Positions 52,233-60,295 of a DNA stretch of 64,000 nucleotides are shown in pieces. The position numbers and the translations under genes were made by a program. The first letter of the stretch is position 1. Every line of letters starts with the position of its first letter. This stretch comes from Paenibacillus lautus NBRC 15380. Lineage in GTDB: Bacteria; Bacillota; Bacilli; Paenibacillales; Paenibacillaceae. The DNA is taken from the NCBI RefSeq assembly GCF_004000945.1, contig NZ_BIMF01000020.1, forward strand, positions 1 through 64,000, in the 5' to 3' direction. The notes below the pieces were generated by a model. It searched no databases. It saw only the letters and a list, made by a program, of their open reading frames with translations, and was not told the DNA's origin.

Positions 52233-53640
52233 GCGGGATTCTCCGGGCAACGCCGGTTTTGACCGCCGCTTTCACGACAAGCTCACGAATGGCCTTTACG
52301 ACGTTCTGGTTAAATACGCTTGGAATAATATACGACGGGTTGCGTTCCTCATCCGATACGGCGGATGCAATGGCTTCGGCTGCAGCCAGCTTCATCTCTT
52401 CATTAATCGTGGTCGCTCGGCAGTCCAAGGCCGCTCGGAAAATACCAGGGAAGCAGAGGACGTTATTAATCTGGTTCGGATAATCCGAACGTCCGGTTGC
52501 AATGACGCCTGCAATATCCTCGACCTCTTCCGGTTTAATCTCCGGCGTAGGGTTTGCCATTGCAAACACGATCGGATCTTTAGCCATGGCCTGTACATCC
52601 TCACGACGAAGCAGGCCGCCGGCAGAGAGGCCGATGAATACGTCGGCACCTTGGATCACTTCGCGCAAGGAACCTTCAACTTTATTCGGATTCGTATGCT
52701 CTGCGTACCATTGCCACATACTATTGTTGTAAGTTTTTCCGGCCACCAGTGCACCTTCACGGTCTACGCCAATGATGTCTTTGACACCGGCCGACAGGAG
52801 GATTTTGCTGCATGCTACGCCTGCAGCGCCGATTCCGCATACCACGATCCTAACTGTATCGATGGATTTCCCGACAATTTTCAGCGCATTGATCAGTGCT
52901 GCATACAGAACGACCGCCGTGCCGTGCTGGTCATCGTGAAACACAGGAATATCCAGCTCATCCCGCAGTCGTTGTTCGATCTCGAAGCAGCGCGGGGAGG
53001 AGATATCCTCCAGGTTAATGCCTCCAAAAGCCGGAGCCATTGCTTTGATGCAGGCAATAATCTCTTCTGTATCCTGGGTATCCAGGCAGATCGGGAAGGA
53101 GTCTACGCCCGCAAACTGTTTGAAGAGCATCGACTTTCCTTCCATGACTGGCATGGCCGCATAAGGACCGATGTTGCCCAAACCGAGCACGGCGCTTCCG
53201 TCCGAGATGACGGCCACCGTATTTCTTTTAATGGTAAGCGTAAAGGCTTTTTTCGGGTCCTCTTGGATGGCTGCACATACGCGAGCAACATCTGGCGTAT
53301 AGACGCGCGACAGGTCATCGCGGTTTTGGATTGGAATTTTGGGCTGGGTTTCGATCTTGCCGCCGAGATGCAGCAGGAAGGTGCGGTCCGAAACGTTGAC
53401 GAGCCGGACACCTTTTAGATTTTTTACTGAATTTGTAATTTTACCGATATCCACGCTGTCCGTGACCGTGATGGTAATATCGCGTACGGTAATGTGGCCG
53501 CTCGCCTGAATGACGTCGATGGCGACCATGTCTCCCCCGGCTTCAAATATGGCGGATGCAACTTGACCGAATTTGATTTCCTGTGTATTCATCTCTAGTC
53601 TGAGGATAATGCTTTTTCCTCCGAGTCCGTTGTTTTCCAT
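52225..53640 (-). CDS. NAD(P)-dependent malic enzyme with ACT domain
   Basis: A 471-residue malic enzyme. An N-terminal ACT-like domain (about 15-85; VRDITITVTDSVDIGKIT) precedes the malic domain (AVISDGSAVLGLGNIG, PVFHDDQHGTA) and the NAD-binding domain (IVVCGIGAAGVACSKILL). It converts malate to pyruvate and CO2. The ACT domain suggests allosteric control by a small ligand. I start at ATG 53640, five bases after GGAGG; TTG 53652 overlaps that SD. No malate transporter is adjacent. Confidence 0.9.
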   Translation of the reverse strand: MENNGLGGKSIILRLEMNTQEIKFGQVASAIFEAGGDMVAIDVIQASGHITVRDITITVTDSVDIGKITNSVKNLKGVRLVNVSDRTFLLHLGGKIETQPKIPIQNRDDLSRVYTPDVARVCAAIQEDPKKAFTLTIKRNTVAVISDGSAVLGLGNIGPYAAMPVMEGKSMLFKQFAGVDSFPICLDTQDTEEIIACIKAMAPAFGGINLEDISSPRCFEIEQRLRDELDIPVFHDDQHGTAVVLYAALINALKIVGKSIDTVRIVVCGIGAAGVACSKILLSAGVKDIIGVDREGALVAGKTYNNSMWQWYAEHTNPNKVEGSLREVIQGADVFIGLSAGGLLRREDVQAMAKDPIVFAMANPTPEIKPEEVEDIAGVIATGRSDYPNQINNVLCFPGIFRAALDCRATTINEEMKLAAAEAIASAVSDEERNPSYIIPSVFNQNVVKAIRELVVKAAVKTGVARRIPRE

Positions 53641-53782
53641 TGCTACCTCCAAATGTTTGATCGATTTCGTCCTTCTAAGTGTATGTAACTGTGCAAAATG
53701 TTAACGTTATCATAGTTCGCTGAGCAGTGGTCAATTTCCTGTTTCATTGCAAAGAAACTGTGATATATATAGGAAGAATTTA

Positions 53783-53811
53783 TTGGAAATGCGAATGCTA
53801 CGGAGTATAAT
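53783..53811 (+). promoter_or_regulatory. SigA promoter of small coiled-coil gene
   Basis: TTGGAA (53783-53788), 17 bp spacer, TATAAT (53806-53811), 33 bp before the start codon. Confidence 0.75.
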
Positions 53812-53844
53812 CGAAAGCATCTTATTGTGAAGGAGAGAGCTGCC

Positions 53845-54144
53845 ATGAATGCCAGAATCGAGGAGCTTGAAAAGCGTTTAACGACCCAGCATCATAAAGA
53901 CCTGTTTCTTCAGATGAAACATACGTTGAAAGCCGTTGATGATTTGGCCGAACAGCACCGGGTCTACCAGGCCGTTCAGGCACTCAGTGGTACACGTATT
54001 GTAGGGACGGAGGAAAATGTTTATTTTGATACCTTGAATCAGGTCAAGGAACAAATTGTGCATACCCTGGAGCTTACGATTGAGGATTTGGAGCACAAAG
54101 GGGATAAACATTACAAGAAGCATTTTAACGACGGCGTGGAATAG
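53845..54144 (+). CDS. Small hypothetical coiled-coil protein
   Basis: A 99-residue cytoplasmic protein, highly charged and helical; NARIEELEKRL at the start and YFDTLNQVKEQIVHTLEL near residue 65 look like coiled coil. I do not recognise it. ATG 53845 lies after AAGGAGAG. It has its own promoter and terminator, so it is a genuine monocistronic gene. It ends in a His/Lys-rich segment (HKGDKHYKKHF). Confidence 0.7.
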   Translation: MNARIEELEKRLTTQHHKDLFLQMKHTLKAVDDLAEQHRVYQAVQALSGTRIVGTEENVYFDTLNQVKEQIVHTLELTIEDLEHKGDKHYKKHFNDGVE

Positions 54145-54188
54145 GAGTAAGTTGCGCGGTCTGGACGGATAGAAAAACATGGATGAAG

Positions 54189-54221
54189 GCATGATTCCCC
54201 CAGGGGAGGCATGCTTTTTTT
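54189..54221 (+). terminator. Intrinsic terminator after small coiled-coil gene
   Basis: GCATG ... CATGC enclose a CCCC/GGGG stem and are followed by seven T residues. Confidence 0.8.
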
Positions 54222-54477
54222 GTGATTTTTTTTCTGCAATTTCCGAGTGTTTTCATAACATTTCAGGTTACATAATTATCCAATTTCATTGAAATGTGTA
54301 ACAAATCGTTGATTAGTGTTATGGGATACGGCTTTCAGATGCTTTAAAATAATGATAGTACTGGTAAAGCTTGGACGATGGTTGTGGAAGATTTCCAAGT
54401 TCAGTCAAGTTTCAGTCAAGTTAAGAGGGCAGCTACTGTATCAAAGAAAGGGAGGTGGCCTGAGCAGCCGGAGGTTA

Positions 54478-54491
54478 TGTAAACGCTTCAA
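54478..54491. promoter_or_regulatory. CRE-like site upstream of LPMO gene
   Basis: TGTAAACGCTTCAA matches the core of the CRE consensus and departs from it only near the 3' end. It lies 35 bp before the LPMO start. The rest of the 54222-54525 leader shows no gene and no clear promoter. Confidence 0.5.
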
Positions 54492-54525
54492 TTATTATCT
54501 TTTATATTAAAGGAGGATTAATTGT

Positions 54526-55560
54526 ATGACTTTAAGTTTGCCGAACAAAGCTTGGCTCAAGCATCTAATCATTGCCGGTTCCACGATGTTAGTGATGACC
54601 TTATTCATGGTTTTATTTGCAGATAAGGCTTTTGCCCACGGATATGTCGATTCTCCAGGCAGCCGCGCCATTCTGTGTAAGCAGGGGCAAAATACCGATT
54701 GCGGCGCAATCGTGTATGAGCCTCAAAGCTTGGAAGCTCCTAAAGGCTGGCCGAACGCAGGCCCGGCCGATGGAAAAATCGCCAGTGCAGGCGGCGCGTT
54801 CCCTAAACTTGATGAGCAATCCGCAACTCGTTGGAGCAAAGTAAGCATTTCCCCGGGAACCACAACGTTCCAATGGCATTTGACAGCCAACCATGCAACG
54901 GCAAGCTGGAAATACTACATTACGAAAGACGGCTGGAATCAAAATGCTCCGCTGAGCAGAGCTTCGTTTGATCTGACGCCTTTCTGCTCCATTGACTACG
55001 GCGGTGTAAAACCTCCAACAAACTATGCTTCCACTTGTAACGTTCCTGCTAAATCCGGTTACCATGTCATTCTGGCAGTATGGGAAGTAGCTGACACGGC
55101 GAACGCTTTCTATAATGTCATCGATGTGGACTTTGGCGGCGGCGGAACTCCGAACCCAGGCGTACCGGCACCGACAGGACTTACTTCCCCATCCCAAACC
55201 AACAACAGCGTTTCCTTGGCATGGGCAGCCTCCACAGGCGCTTCCAGTTACGAAATCTACCGGAACGGATCCCTTGTGGGTACATCCACTACAACCTCCT
55301 ATACCAATACGGGGTTAGCCGAAGGAACGTCTTATACGTATACTGTGGTAGCCGTAAGCAGCACGGGCAGCAAATCGTCAGCATCCGCCCCGCTTACGGT
55401 GTCAACATCCGGAAGCTCAACGACCTATCCGGCATGGAGCGCAACAGCCGTTTACTTGGGTGGCAGCAAAGTCAGCCACAACGGCGTGAACTATGAAGCA
55501 AGATGGTGGACTCAAGGCGAAACTCCTGGATCTGCCGAGGTTTGGAAGGTCATCCCTTAA
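54526..55560 (+). CDS. Secreted AA10 lytic polysaccharide monooxygenase with FnIII and CBM5/12
   Basis: A 344-residue secreted protein. The signal peptide is cut after AFA, exposing His38 as the N-terminal residue; with His123 in TANHATASWKYYITKDGWN it forms the copper histidine brace of AA10 (CBM33) enzymes. Residues 38-203 are the catalytic domain, about 210-295 a fibronectin III domain, and about 300-344 a CBM5/12 chitin-binding module (YPAWSATAVYLGGSKVSHNG). It should oxidatively cleave crystalline chitin or cellulose. ATG follows AAAGGAGGATTAATTGT. A CRE-like site suggests catabolite repression. Confidence 0.93.
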   Translation: MTLSLPNKAWLKHLIIAGSTMLVMTLFMVLFADKAFAHGYVDSPGSRAILCKQGQNTDCGAIVYEPQSLEAPKGWPNAGPADGKIASAGGAFPKLDEQSATRWSKVSISPGTTTFQWHLTANHATASWKYYITKDGWNQNAPLSRASFDLTPFCSIDYGGVKPPTNYASTCNVPAKSGYHVILAVWEVADTANAFYNVIDVDFGGGGTPNPGVPAPTGLTSPSQTNNSVSLAWAASTGASSYEIYRNGSLVGTSTTTSYTNTGLAEGTSYTYTVVAVSSTGSKSSASAPLTVSTSGSSTTYPAWSATAVYLGGSKVSHNGVNYEARWWTQGETPGSAEVWKVIP

Positions 55561-55574
55561 TCGATAGTGTGAGA

Positions 55575-55608
55575 GGATCCGGCGTCTAATGACTGCCGGA
55601 TCTTTTTT
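55575..55608 (+). terminator. Intrinsic terminator after LPMO gene
   Basis: GATCCGGC (55575-55582) pairs with GCCGGATC (55594-55601), followed by seven T residues. Confidence 0.92.
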
Positions 55609-55800
55609 TAGCAGCCGGGCAGGGAATGAGAGAGTCGGGGAATCTTTTCTTTGGTTACTTCCATTAATAAGCGTAGAGGAAATAGCTTCCGTCGGCTACG
55701 CATTGACCCTGGTGGCTCCTGGAATTACCTATCGATATGTTGTGGGCTCACTGACTGTCGATGTTCTTCATTCGATGATTTCATGGCTTTCGTCAACTTT

Positions 55801-55984
55801 AACGGACCCTAGTTCCGTTATTTAAGATCATAACCCGATTTTTCACAATGTAAGGGACTCCAGATCCGCTATTATGAGAATTACGGGAGCAAATACCGAT
55901 TAAAACAGCAAATAAGATCCGCTGGGTCCGCTAAAGTTACTAAAAGGGCTGTTTTCTATGAAATAAGGTATTCTGAGTCCGTTA
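55801..55984. repeat. Degenerate TCCGYTR repeat region
   Basis: TCCGTTA or TCCGCT-like heptamers recur at 55814, 55865, 55918, 55927 and 55978. The first belongs to an inverted repeat, AACGGA (55801-55806) with TCCGTT (55814-55819). The stretch is non-coding. The gap from 55609 to 56319 otherwise holds only the palindrome and tandem array below. Confidence 0.5.
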
Positions 55985-56184
55985 GGAAGTCCTCACACCA
56001 AAGAACAAGTTGAGTTTTGGACATATTGAATGATATGGCGATCGTATTTTTGCACGTTCAGTGAATTTCTGCTTATTGCTCTTTTGGTCTGAGCGGGGGG
56101 ATCGCGAAAAAAGAGCGAGTATGGATGGTAAAATAGCAGTGGAATATAAATAATCAAGCTGCCGGCAAGCAGCAGCTTGATCTG

Positions 56185-56202
56185 GGCACCCCTAGGGGTG
56201 CC
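56185..56202. repeat. 18-bp perfect palindrome
   Basis: GGCACCCCTAGGGGTGCC is fully self-complementary with no loop bases. It lies 118 bp downstream of the deoR-like gene end. No T-run on either side, so a terminator role is doubtful. Confidence 0.6.
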
Positions 56203-56231
56203 TATTGTGTTTTCTGCAAGGAGTATGTCCA

Positions 56232-56291
56232 GGTATGCAAAGGTCCGCCAAGGTACGCAATGGTACGCAAAGGTACGCAAAGGTATGCATC
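56232..56291. repeat. Six-unit 10-bp tandem repeat
   Basis: Six consecutive units of GGTACGCAAA-type sequence (GGTATGCAAA, GGTCCGCCAA, GGTACGCAAT, GGTACGCAAA, GGTACGCAAA, GGTATGCATC) occupy 56232-56291. The unit equals one helical turn, so the same face of DNA is presented each time. It lies 28 bp downstream of the deoR-like gene end. Confidence 0.8.
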
Positions 56292-56319
56292 TATAAAAAG
56301 TATGCAAGGTGTGCAAGCC

Positions 56320-57081
56320 TCAAACCCTGTACACGGTAATGCCCCGTTCCTGAAACGGCTTGATATCCGAGTCGGAAGCCTCAGTGCCGGTGACAAGGGT
56401 ATGTATCGCGCTGTTGGGAGCGACCGTGTGCAGAGACAGCTTGCCGATTTTGCTGTGGTCGGTGACAACGACAATTTCGCCGGCGGCCTGTATCATGTTC
56501 TGCTTGGCCGGGACGAGCAGCGCTTCCGGGTGCATGAGGCCATGCTGAGGATGCAGGGCAGGGGTACCGATGAACGCTTTCTCAACGTGCAGGGATTTCA
56601 GCACATGGTCGGTAAACATGCCGTTTAACATATAGCTTGAGGGGTACAGCTCCCCGCCGGTCAGAATGACTTTGATTCCCGGAGCATCACGAAGTTCAAC
56701 AGCGACATTCATATCGTTCGTAATCACCGTAATGTCCGAGCGGTGCACAAGATGCGTAGCAATATGAAGGGTGGTTGTTCCCGAATCGATAATGATATTC
56801 TCCCCGTCTTCCACAAGCGAAGCCGCGAGCTGACCGATGCGTATTTTCTCGTCCCGGTGAAAGTTGGTTCGCTCATTAAAGGATGGCTCGTTATGCGTCC
56901 ATTGTTCCATAATGACCCCGCCATGTGTGCGCTTCAAAGCGCCTTCCTGCTCAATCTCTGCCAGATCGCGGCGGATGGTGGCTGTGTGAACGCCGAATTC
57001 CGATGCCAGCGCAGCAACCGTTGCCGTTCGGTATTGTCTTACATAATCAATGATCCTTTTCTTTCGTTCATGTGCCAGCAA
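56320..57081 (-). CDS. DeoR family regulator
   Basis: A 253-residue DeoR-type repressor. The N-terminal helix-turn-helix is VAALASEFGVHTATIRRDLA (about 20-39), followed by the DeoR sensor domain that binds phosphorylated sugars, with DSGTTT and VVVTDHSKIG as effector-site motifs. TTG start after GGGAG. It is divergent from the Ugp-like operon and probably represses it, using the paired boxes at 57140 and 57304. Glycerol-3-phosphate or a related phosphate ester is a plausible effector. Confidence 0.9.
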   Translation of the reverse strand: MLAHERKKRIIDYVRQYRTATVAALASEFGVHTATIRRDLAEIEQEGALKRTHGGVIMEQWTHNEPSFNERTNFHRDEKIRIGQLAASLVEDGENIIIDSGTTTLHIATHLVHRSDITVITNDMNVAVELRDAPGIKVILTGGELYPSSYMLNGMFTDHVLKSLHVEKAFIGTPALHPQHGLMHPEALLVPAKQNMIQAAGEIVVVTDHSKIGKLSLHTVAPNSAIHTLVTGTEASDSDIKPFQERGITVYRV

Positions 57082-57139
57082 TCGATAATTTCTCCCTTCC
57101 TAAATAGACCATGAGCTGTGCAGGTACGTTTGTACATAC

Positions 57140-57160
57140 AATGCGCACTTTTGCTCTTTT
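57140..57160 (+). promoter_or_regulatory. DeoR-type operator box 1
   Basis: AATGCGCACTTTTGCTCTTTT. The reverse complement of box 2 (57304-57324) matches it at 17 of 21 positions. It lies 59 bp upstream of the deoR-like start. Confidence 0.5.
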
Positions 57161-57303
57161 ATGCTTAAGGATTCCATGTCTATCTAGTGTACTCCCATTA
57201 TGTTAATGCCATGTTAAATCCCTTGATGCGAAGCGAATTTACAAAATCCGTACGAAGGTCTAACACTCTCCTAATACTGCACATCTACAATCGAATTAAA
57301 TAA

Positions 57304-57324
57304 AAATGAACAAAAGTGATCATT
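57304..57324 (-). promoter_or_regulatory. DeoR-type operator box 2
   Basis: On the minus strand it reads AATGATCACTTTTGTTCATTT, closely matching box 1 in inverted orientation. The rest of the 57082-57443 divergent region holds a TGTCATGACA palindrome (57402-57411) but no clear -10 for the operon. Confidence 0.5.
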
Positions 57325-57443
57325 ACATGTGCATTTCATGCGTACTTATTATCAGATGTATGTAAGGGATTTCATTTTTATGGATTCATTTATTTTTCGC
57401 TTGTCATGACAGCATCATTACACTTTCGTGAGGGGGATCGCTC

Positions 57444-58499
57444 TTGGCATCCATTGAATTTGTGAAAGTAAGCAAGTCGTTTGATCGTCAAACCGTCATA
57501 CAGGACCTGGATCTTACCATCGAGGACGGAAAATTCACCGTGCTGGTCGGTCCGTCAGGTTGCGGAAAAACAACGCTCCTAAGGATGATCGCGGGCATTG
57601 ACCCTCAAACCTCCGGTTCCGTTCTTATCGATGGCAAGGATGTTACGCGAATTGCACCGGGTAAGCGCGGCGTGGCCATGGTATTTCAGAATTACGCGAT
57701 CTACCCGACGATGTCGGTCCGCGAGAATATCGAGTTTGGACTCGTGAACAACAAGGTTCCCAAAGCCGAGCGTACACGTCTGGTGGAGACCATAGGGGCA
57801 ACCGTTGGACTAAACGATTACTTGGATCGTAAGCCTTCCACCTTGTCCGGCGGGCAACGGCAGCGGGTGGCTTTGGCCCGGGCGATGGTTAAGAATCCGT
57901 CCGTATTCCTGATGGATGAGCCGTTGTCCAATCTGGATGCCAAGCTCAGGGTTCAGATGCGGATTGAGCTGATTGAGCTGCACAAGAAGCTGGGAACGAC
58001 CTTTGTCTATGTGACCCATGACCAAATCGAGGCGATGTCGATGGCAGATACCATCGTGCTCATGAACAAAGGCGTCATTCAGCAGGAAGCGCCGCCCGAA
58101 GTGGTGTACCGCGAGCCCAGCAATCTGTTTGCGGCCCAGTTTATCGGGGTTCCCCCCATGAACATTGCGCCGCTGGGCGAGGATCGCACCACATTCGGAT
58201 TCCGTCCGGAGAGCGTCGTAATCGGCACAGAATCGGAGTCGTTCCATTATACGGCCAAGGGTGAGGTCATCACGCGTGAAATGCTGGGCTCCGAGACGAT
58301 TTATCAGGTGAGGACAACGGATGGCCAGGCATTCATGGTGAAGTGCCAGGATGACAAATTCCATGTCGATCAGGAGGTATATCTCGGCGTACCGGCGGAT
58401 AAATTGTTTTTCTTCGGGGCGGATGAGTACCGGATCGAAGAGCAGGACGTCCGCTATAGGGAGTTCATGGAGCGGCTGAGAGGGCTGGCTCATGGATAA
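57444..58499 (+). CDS. ABC importer ATPase, UgpC/MsmX type
   Basis: A 351-residue CUT1 ATPase. Walker A is GPSGCGKT, the signature LSGGQRQRVALARAM, Walker B VFLMDEPLSNLDAKL and the switch YVTHDQIEAM. A C-terminal TOBE-like regulatory domain follows (about 240-350). It is the only CUT1 ATPase in the window and heads the operon, which is unusual; it might also serve the two importers that lack an ATPase. TTG start behind GAGGGGG. Overlaps the next gene by 8 bp. Confidence 0.9.
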   Translation: MASIEFVKVSKSFDRQTVIQDLDLTIEDGKFTVLVGPSGCGKTTLLRMIAGIDPQTSGSVLIDGKDVTRIAPGKRGVAMVFQNYAIYPTMSVRENIEFGLVNNKVPKAERTRLVETIGATVGLNDYLDRKPSTLSGGQRQRVALARAMVKNPSVFLMDEPLSNLDAKLRVQMRIELIELHKKLGTTFVYVTHDQIEAMSMADTIVLMNKGVIQQEAPPEVVYREPSNLFAAQFIGVPPMNIAPLGEDRTTFGFRPESVVIGTESESFHYTAKGEVITREMLGSETIYQVRTTDGQAFMVKCQDDKFHVDQEVYLGVPADKLFFFGADEYRIEEQDVRYREFMERLRGLAHG

Positions 58500-59370
58500 G
58501 AAGCGGATCTGGGAAGGGATCAGGCCCTATGTGCTGATTGCGCCGGCCATGGCGGGGATCATGCTGTTTGTGATGTATCCGGTAGGTTATCTGATTTACT
58601 TAAGCCTGTTCAAATACAACCTGATGAACAAGGACAAGAGCAAGTTTGTCGGATTGGACAATTTCACCCAGATTCTGGATCGTGGGGATTTCTACAAAGC
58701 GCTCTGGAACACCTCCGTCTATACAGTTGGCGTCGTGATTCTTACCATGCTGCTGTCCCTGCTGATCGCCGTATGGCTGAACAAGAAAGGCCGTTTCAAT
58801 TCGGTCGTTCAGGCCGGGATTTTCACGCCGCACGTCGTTTCCATCGTGTCGATCTCACTGGTCTGGCTGTGGCTGATGGAGCCGAATCAAGGACTTCTCA
58901 ACTATCTGTTCAAGCTGGTTGGGCTCCCGCCGTCCGCATGGCTGCAAAGCTCCAAGACCGCATTGATATCCGTCATTATCGTATCGGTCTGGCAGGCCAT
59001 CGGTTATTACACCCTGATTATCGTGGCGGCCCTGCAGAGCATATCGCCAAGCATCTATGAAGCGGCGGCGCTGGATAATGCCAGCAGGTTCAAGGTGTTT
59101 TACAAAATCACATTACCGATGATTTCGCCGCAGCTGTTTTTTATCCTGATCATCATGACGATTGGCTCCTTCAAAGTATTCGACACCGTTCAGGTGATGA
59201 CGGGCGGAGGACCGAATAATGCAACGACCACGCTTGTGTATTACATATACGGCTTCCGAACGACCAATATTGGTTATTCGGCCGCGACAGGCGTTGTGCT
59301 CATGGCGATTATCGGATTGCTCACATTCATCTATTTCCGGCTGCTGTCCAAGAAGGTTCATTATCAATAA
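58492..59370 (+). CDS. Ugp-like ABC permease, UgpA type
   Basis: A 292-residue permease with six membrane segments and the ATPase-contact loop EAAALDNASRFKVF. ATG overlaps the ATPase stop by 8 bp. It pairs with the 59401 permease. Similarity of the downstream binding protein to UgpB suggests glycerol-phosphate or glycerophosphodiester import. Confidence 0.88.
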   Translation: MDKKRIWEGIRPYVLIAPAMAGIMLFVMYPVGYLIYLSLFKYNLMNKDKSKFVGLDNFTQILDRGDFYKALWNTSVYTVGVVILTMLLSLLIAVWLNKKGRFNSVVQAGIFTPHVVSIVSISLVWLWLMEPNQGLLNYLFKLVGLPPSAWLQSSKTALISVIIVSVWQAIGYYTLIIVAALQSISPSIYEAAALDNASRFKVFYKITLPMISPQLFFILIIMTIGSFKVFDTVQVMTGGGPNNATTTLVYYIYGFRTTNIGYSAATGVVLMAIIGLLTFIYFRLLSKKVHYQ

Positions 59371-59400
59371 GGCTTTGGCCATGCAGAAAGGAGGCACAGT

Positions 59401-60234
59401 TTGAAGACCTTTGACTTAAAAATCGTATGGACGGCGCTGGGCTATTTGCTGAAGGCTGCAGTGCTCATGATTTTCATCTTCCCGTTTCTGTGGATGATCT
59501 CCACATCGCTCCAGACATTCCGGGAAACGATGACGTTTCCGCCGACGTGGATTCCAGCCTCACCGCAGTGGGGCAACTTCGCGGAGGCGATGAATGCAGG
59601 TCCTTTTCTGACCTATTTCAGGAACTCGGTTGTTGTCACCGGATCCATCATCGTTCTGCAGTTCCTGATCATGATCCCGGCCGCATATGCATTTGCCAAG
59701 TATAAGTTTCCGGGAAAAACGCTGCTGTTCGGCATGATTCTGCTGGCCTTCATGATCCCGGGCCAGGTTACGTTCATACCGGTCTATCTGATGATGGCGG
59801 ATTGGGGATTGGTCAAAACCCTGCTGCCGCAGATCATCCCGTTCATCTCGAATGCCTTCGGCATCTTCCTGCTGCGGCAGTACTTCATGCAGATTCCGGA
59901 GGAAATCATTGAAGCGGCCCGGCTTGATAATGCGACTGAATTCAAAATCATTCGGAAAATCATGATTCCCATGTCGAAGCCGGCACTTGCTACCATCGCG
60001 CTGTTCAGCTTTGTCAGCCACTGGAATGACTATTTCTGGCCGCTCGTCATGACCGACTCCGCTGCCGTCCGGCCGCTGACCTTGGGGATCGCCATGCTAA
60101 GGGAGACCGAGGGCATCAGCAACTGGCATATCATTATGGCCGGGAACGTGATTCTGGTTGTGCCCATCCTGCTTGTGTATGTATTCTGCTCGAAACACAT
60201 CGTGAAGGCTTTTGTTTATTCAGGCATTAAATAA
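59401..60234 (+). CDS. Ugp-like ABC permease, UgpE type
   Basis: A 277-residue permease with six membrane segments and the loop EAARLDNATEFKII. TTG start behind AAAGGAGG. The end SKHIVKAFVYSGIK is the usual tail of MalG/UgpE-type permeases. It completes the channel with the 58492 protein. Confidence 0.88.
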   Translation: MKTFDLKIVWTALGYLLKAAVLMIFIFPFLWMISTSLQTFRETMTFPPTWIPASPQWGNFAEAMNAGPFLTYFRNSVVVTGSIIVLQFLIMIPAAYAFAKYKFPGKTLLFGMILLAFMIPGQVTFIPVYLMMADWGLVKTLLPQIIPFISNAFGIFLLRQYFMQIPEEIIEAARLDNATEFKIIRKIMIPMSKPALATIALFSFVSHWNDYFWPLVMTDSAAVRPLTLGIAMLRETEGISNWHIIMAGNVILVVPILLVYVFCSKHIVKAFVYSGIK

Positions 60235-60295
60235 TCACAGGAAATGACAGGGTTCAGCAATTCATAATCGAATAATTAATGGAGGAATGAGTCAT

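Noticed and set aside
52171..53418. 415-residue plus-strand reading frame
   Set aside because: It lies antisense to the malic enzyme gene, whose motifs are clear; composition is that of a shadow frame.
55589..55825. 78-residue plus-strand reading frame after the LPMO gene
   Set aside because: It starts inside the LPMO terminator and has no SD.
56232..56291. Tandem array considered as CRISPR
   Set aside because: Units are 10 bp and contiguous with no spacers, and no cas genes are present.
55993..56316. 107-residue minus-strand reading frame
   Set aside because: Its start translates the 10-bp tandem repeat, giving repetitive text; no SD.
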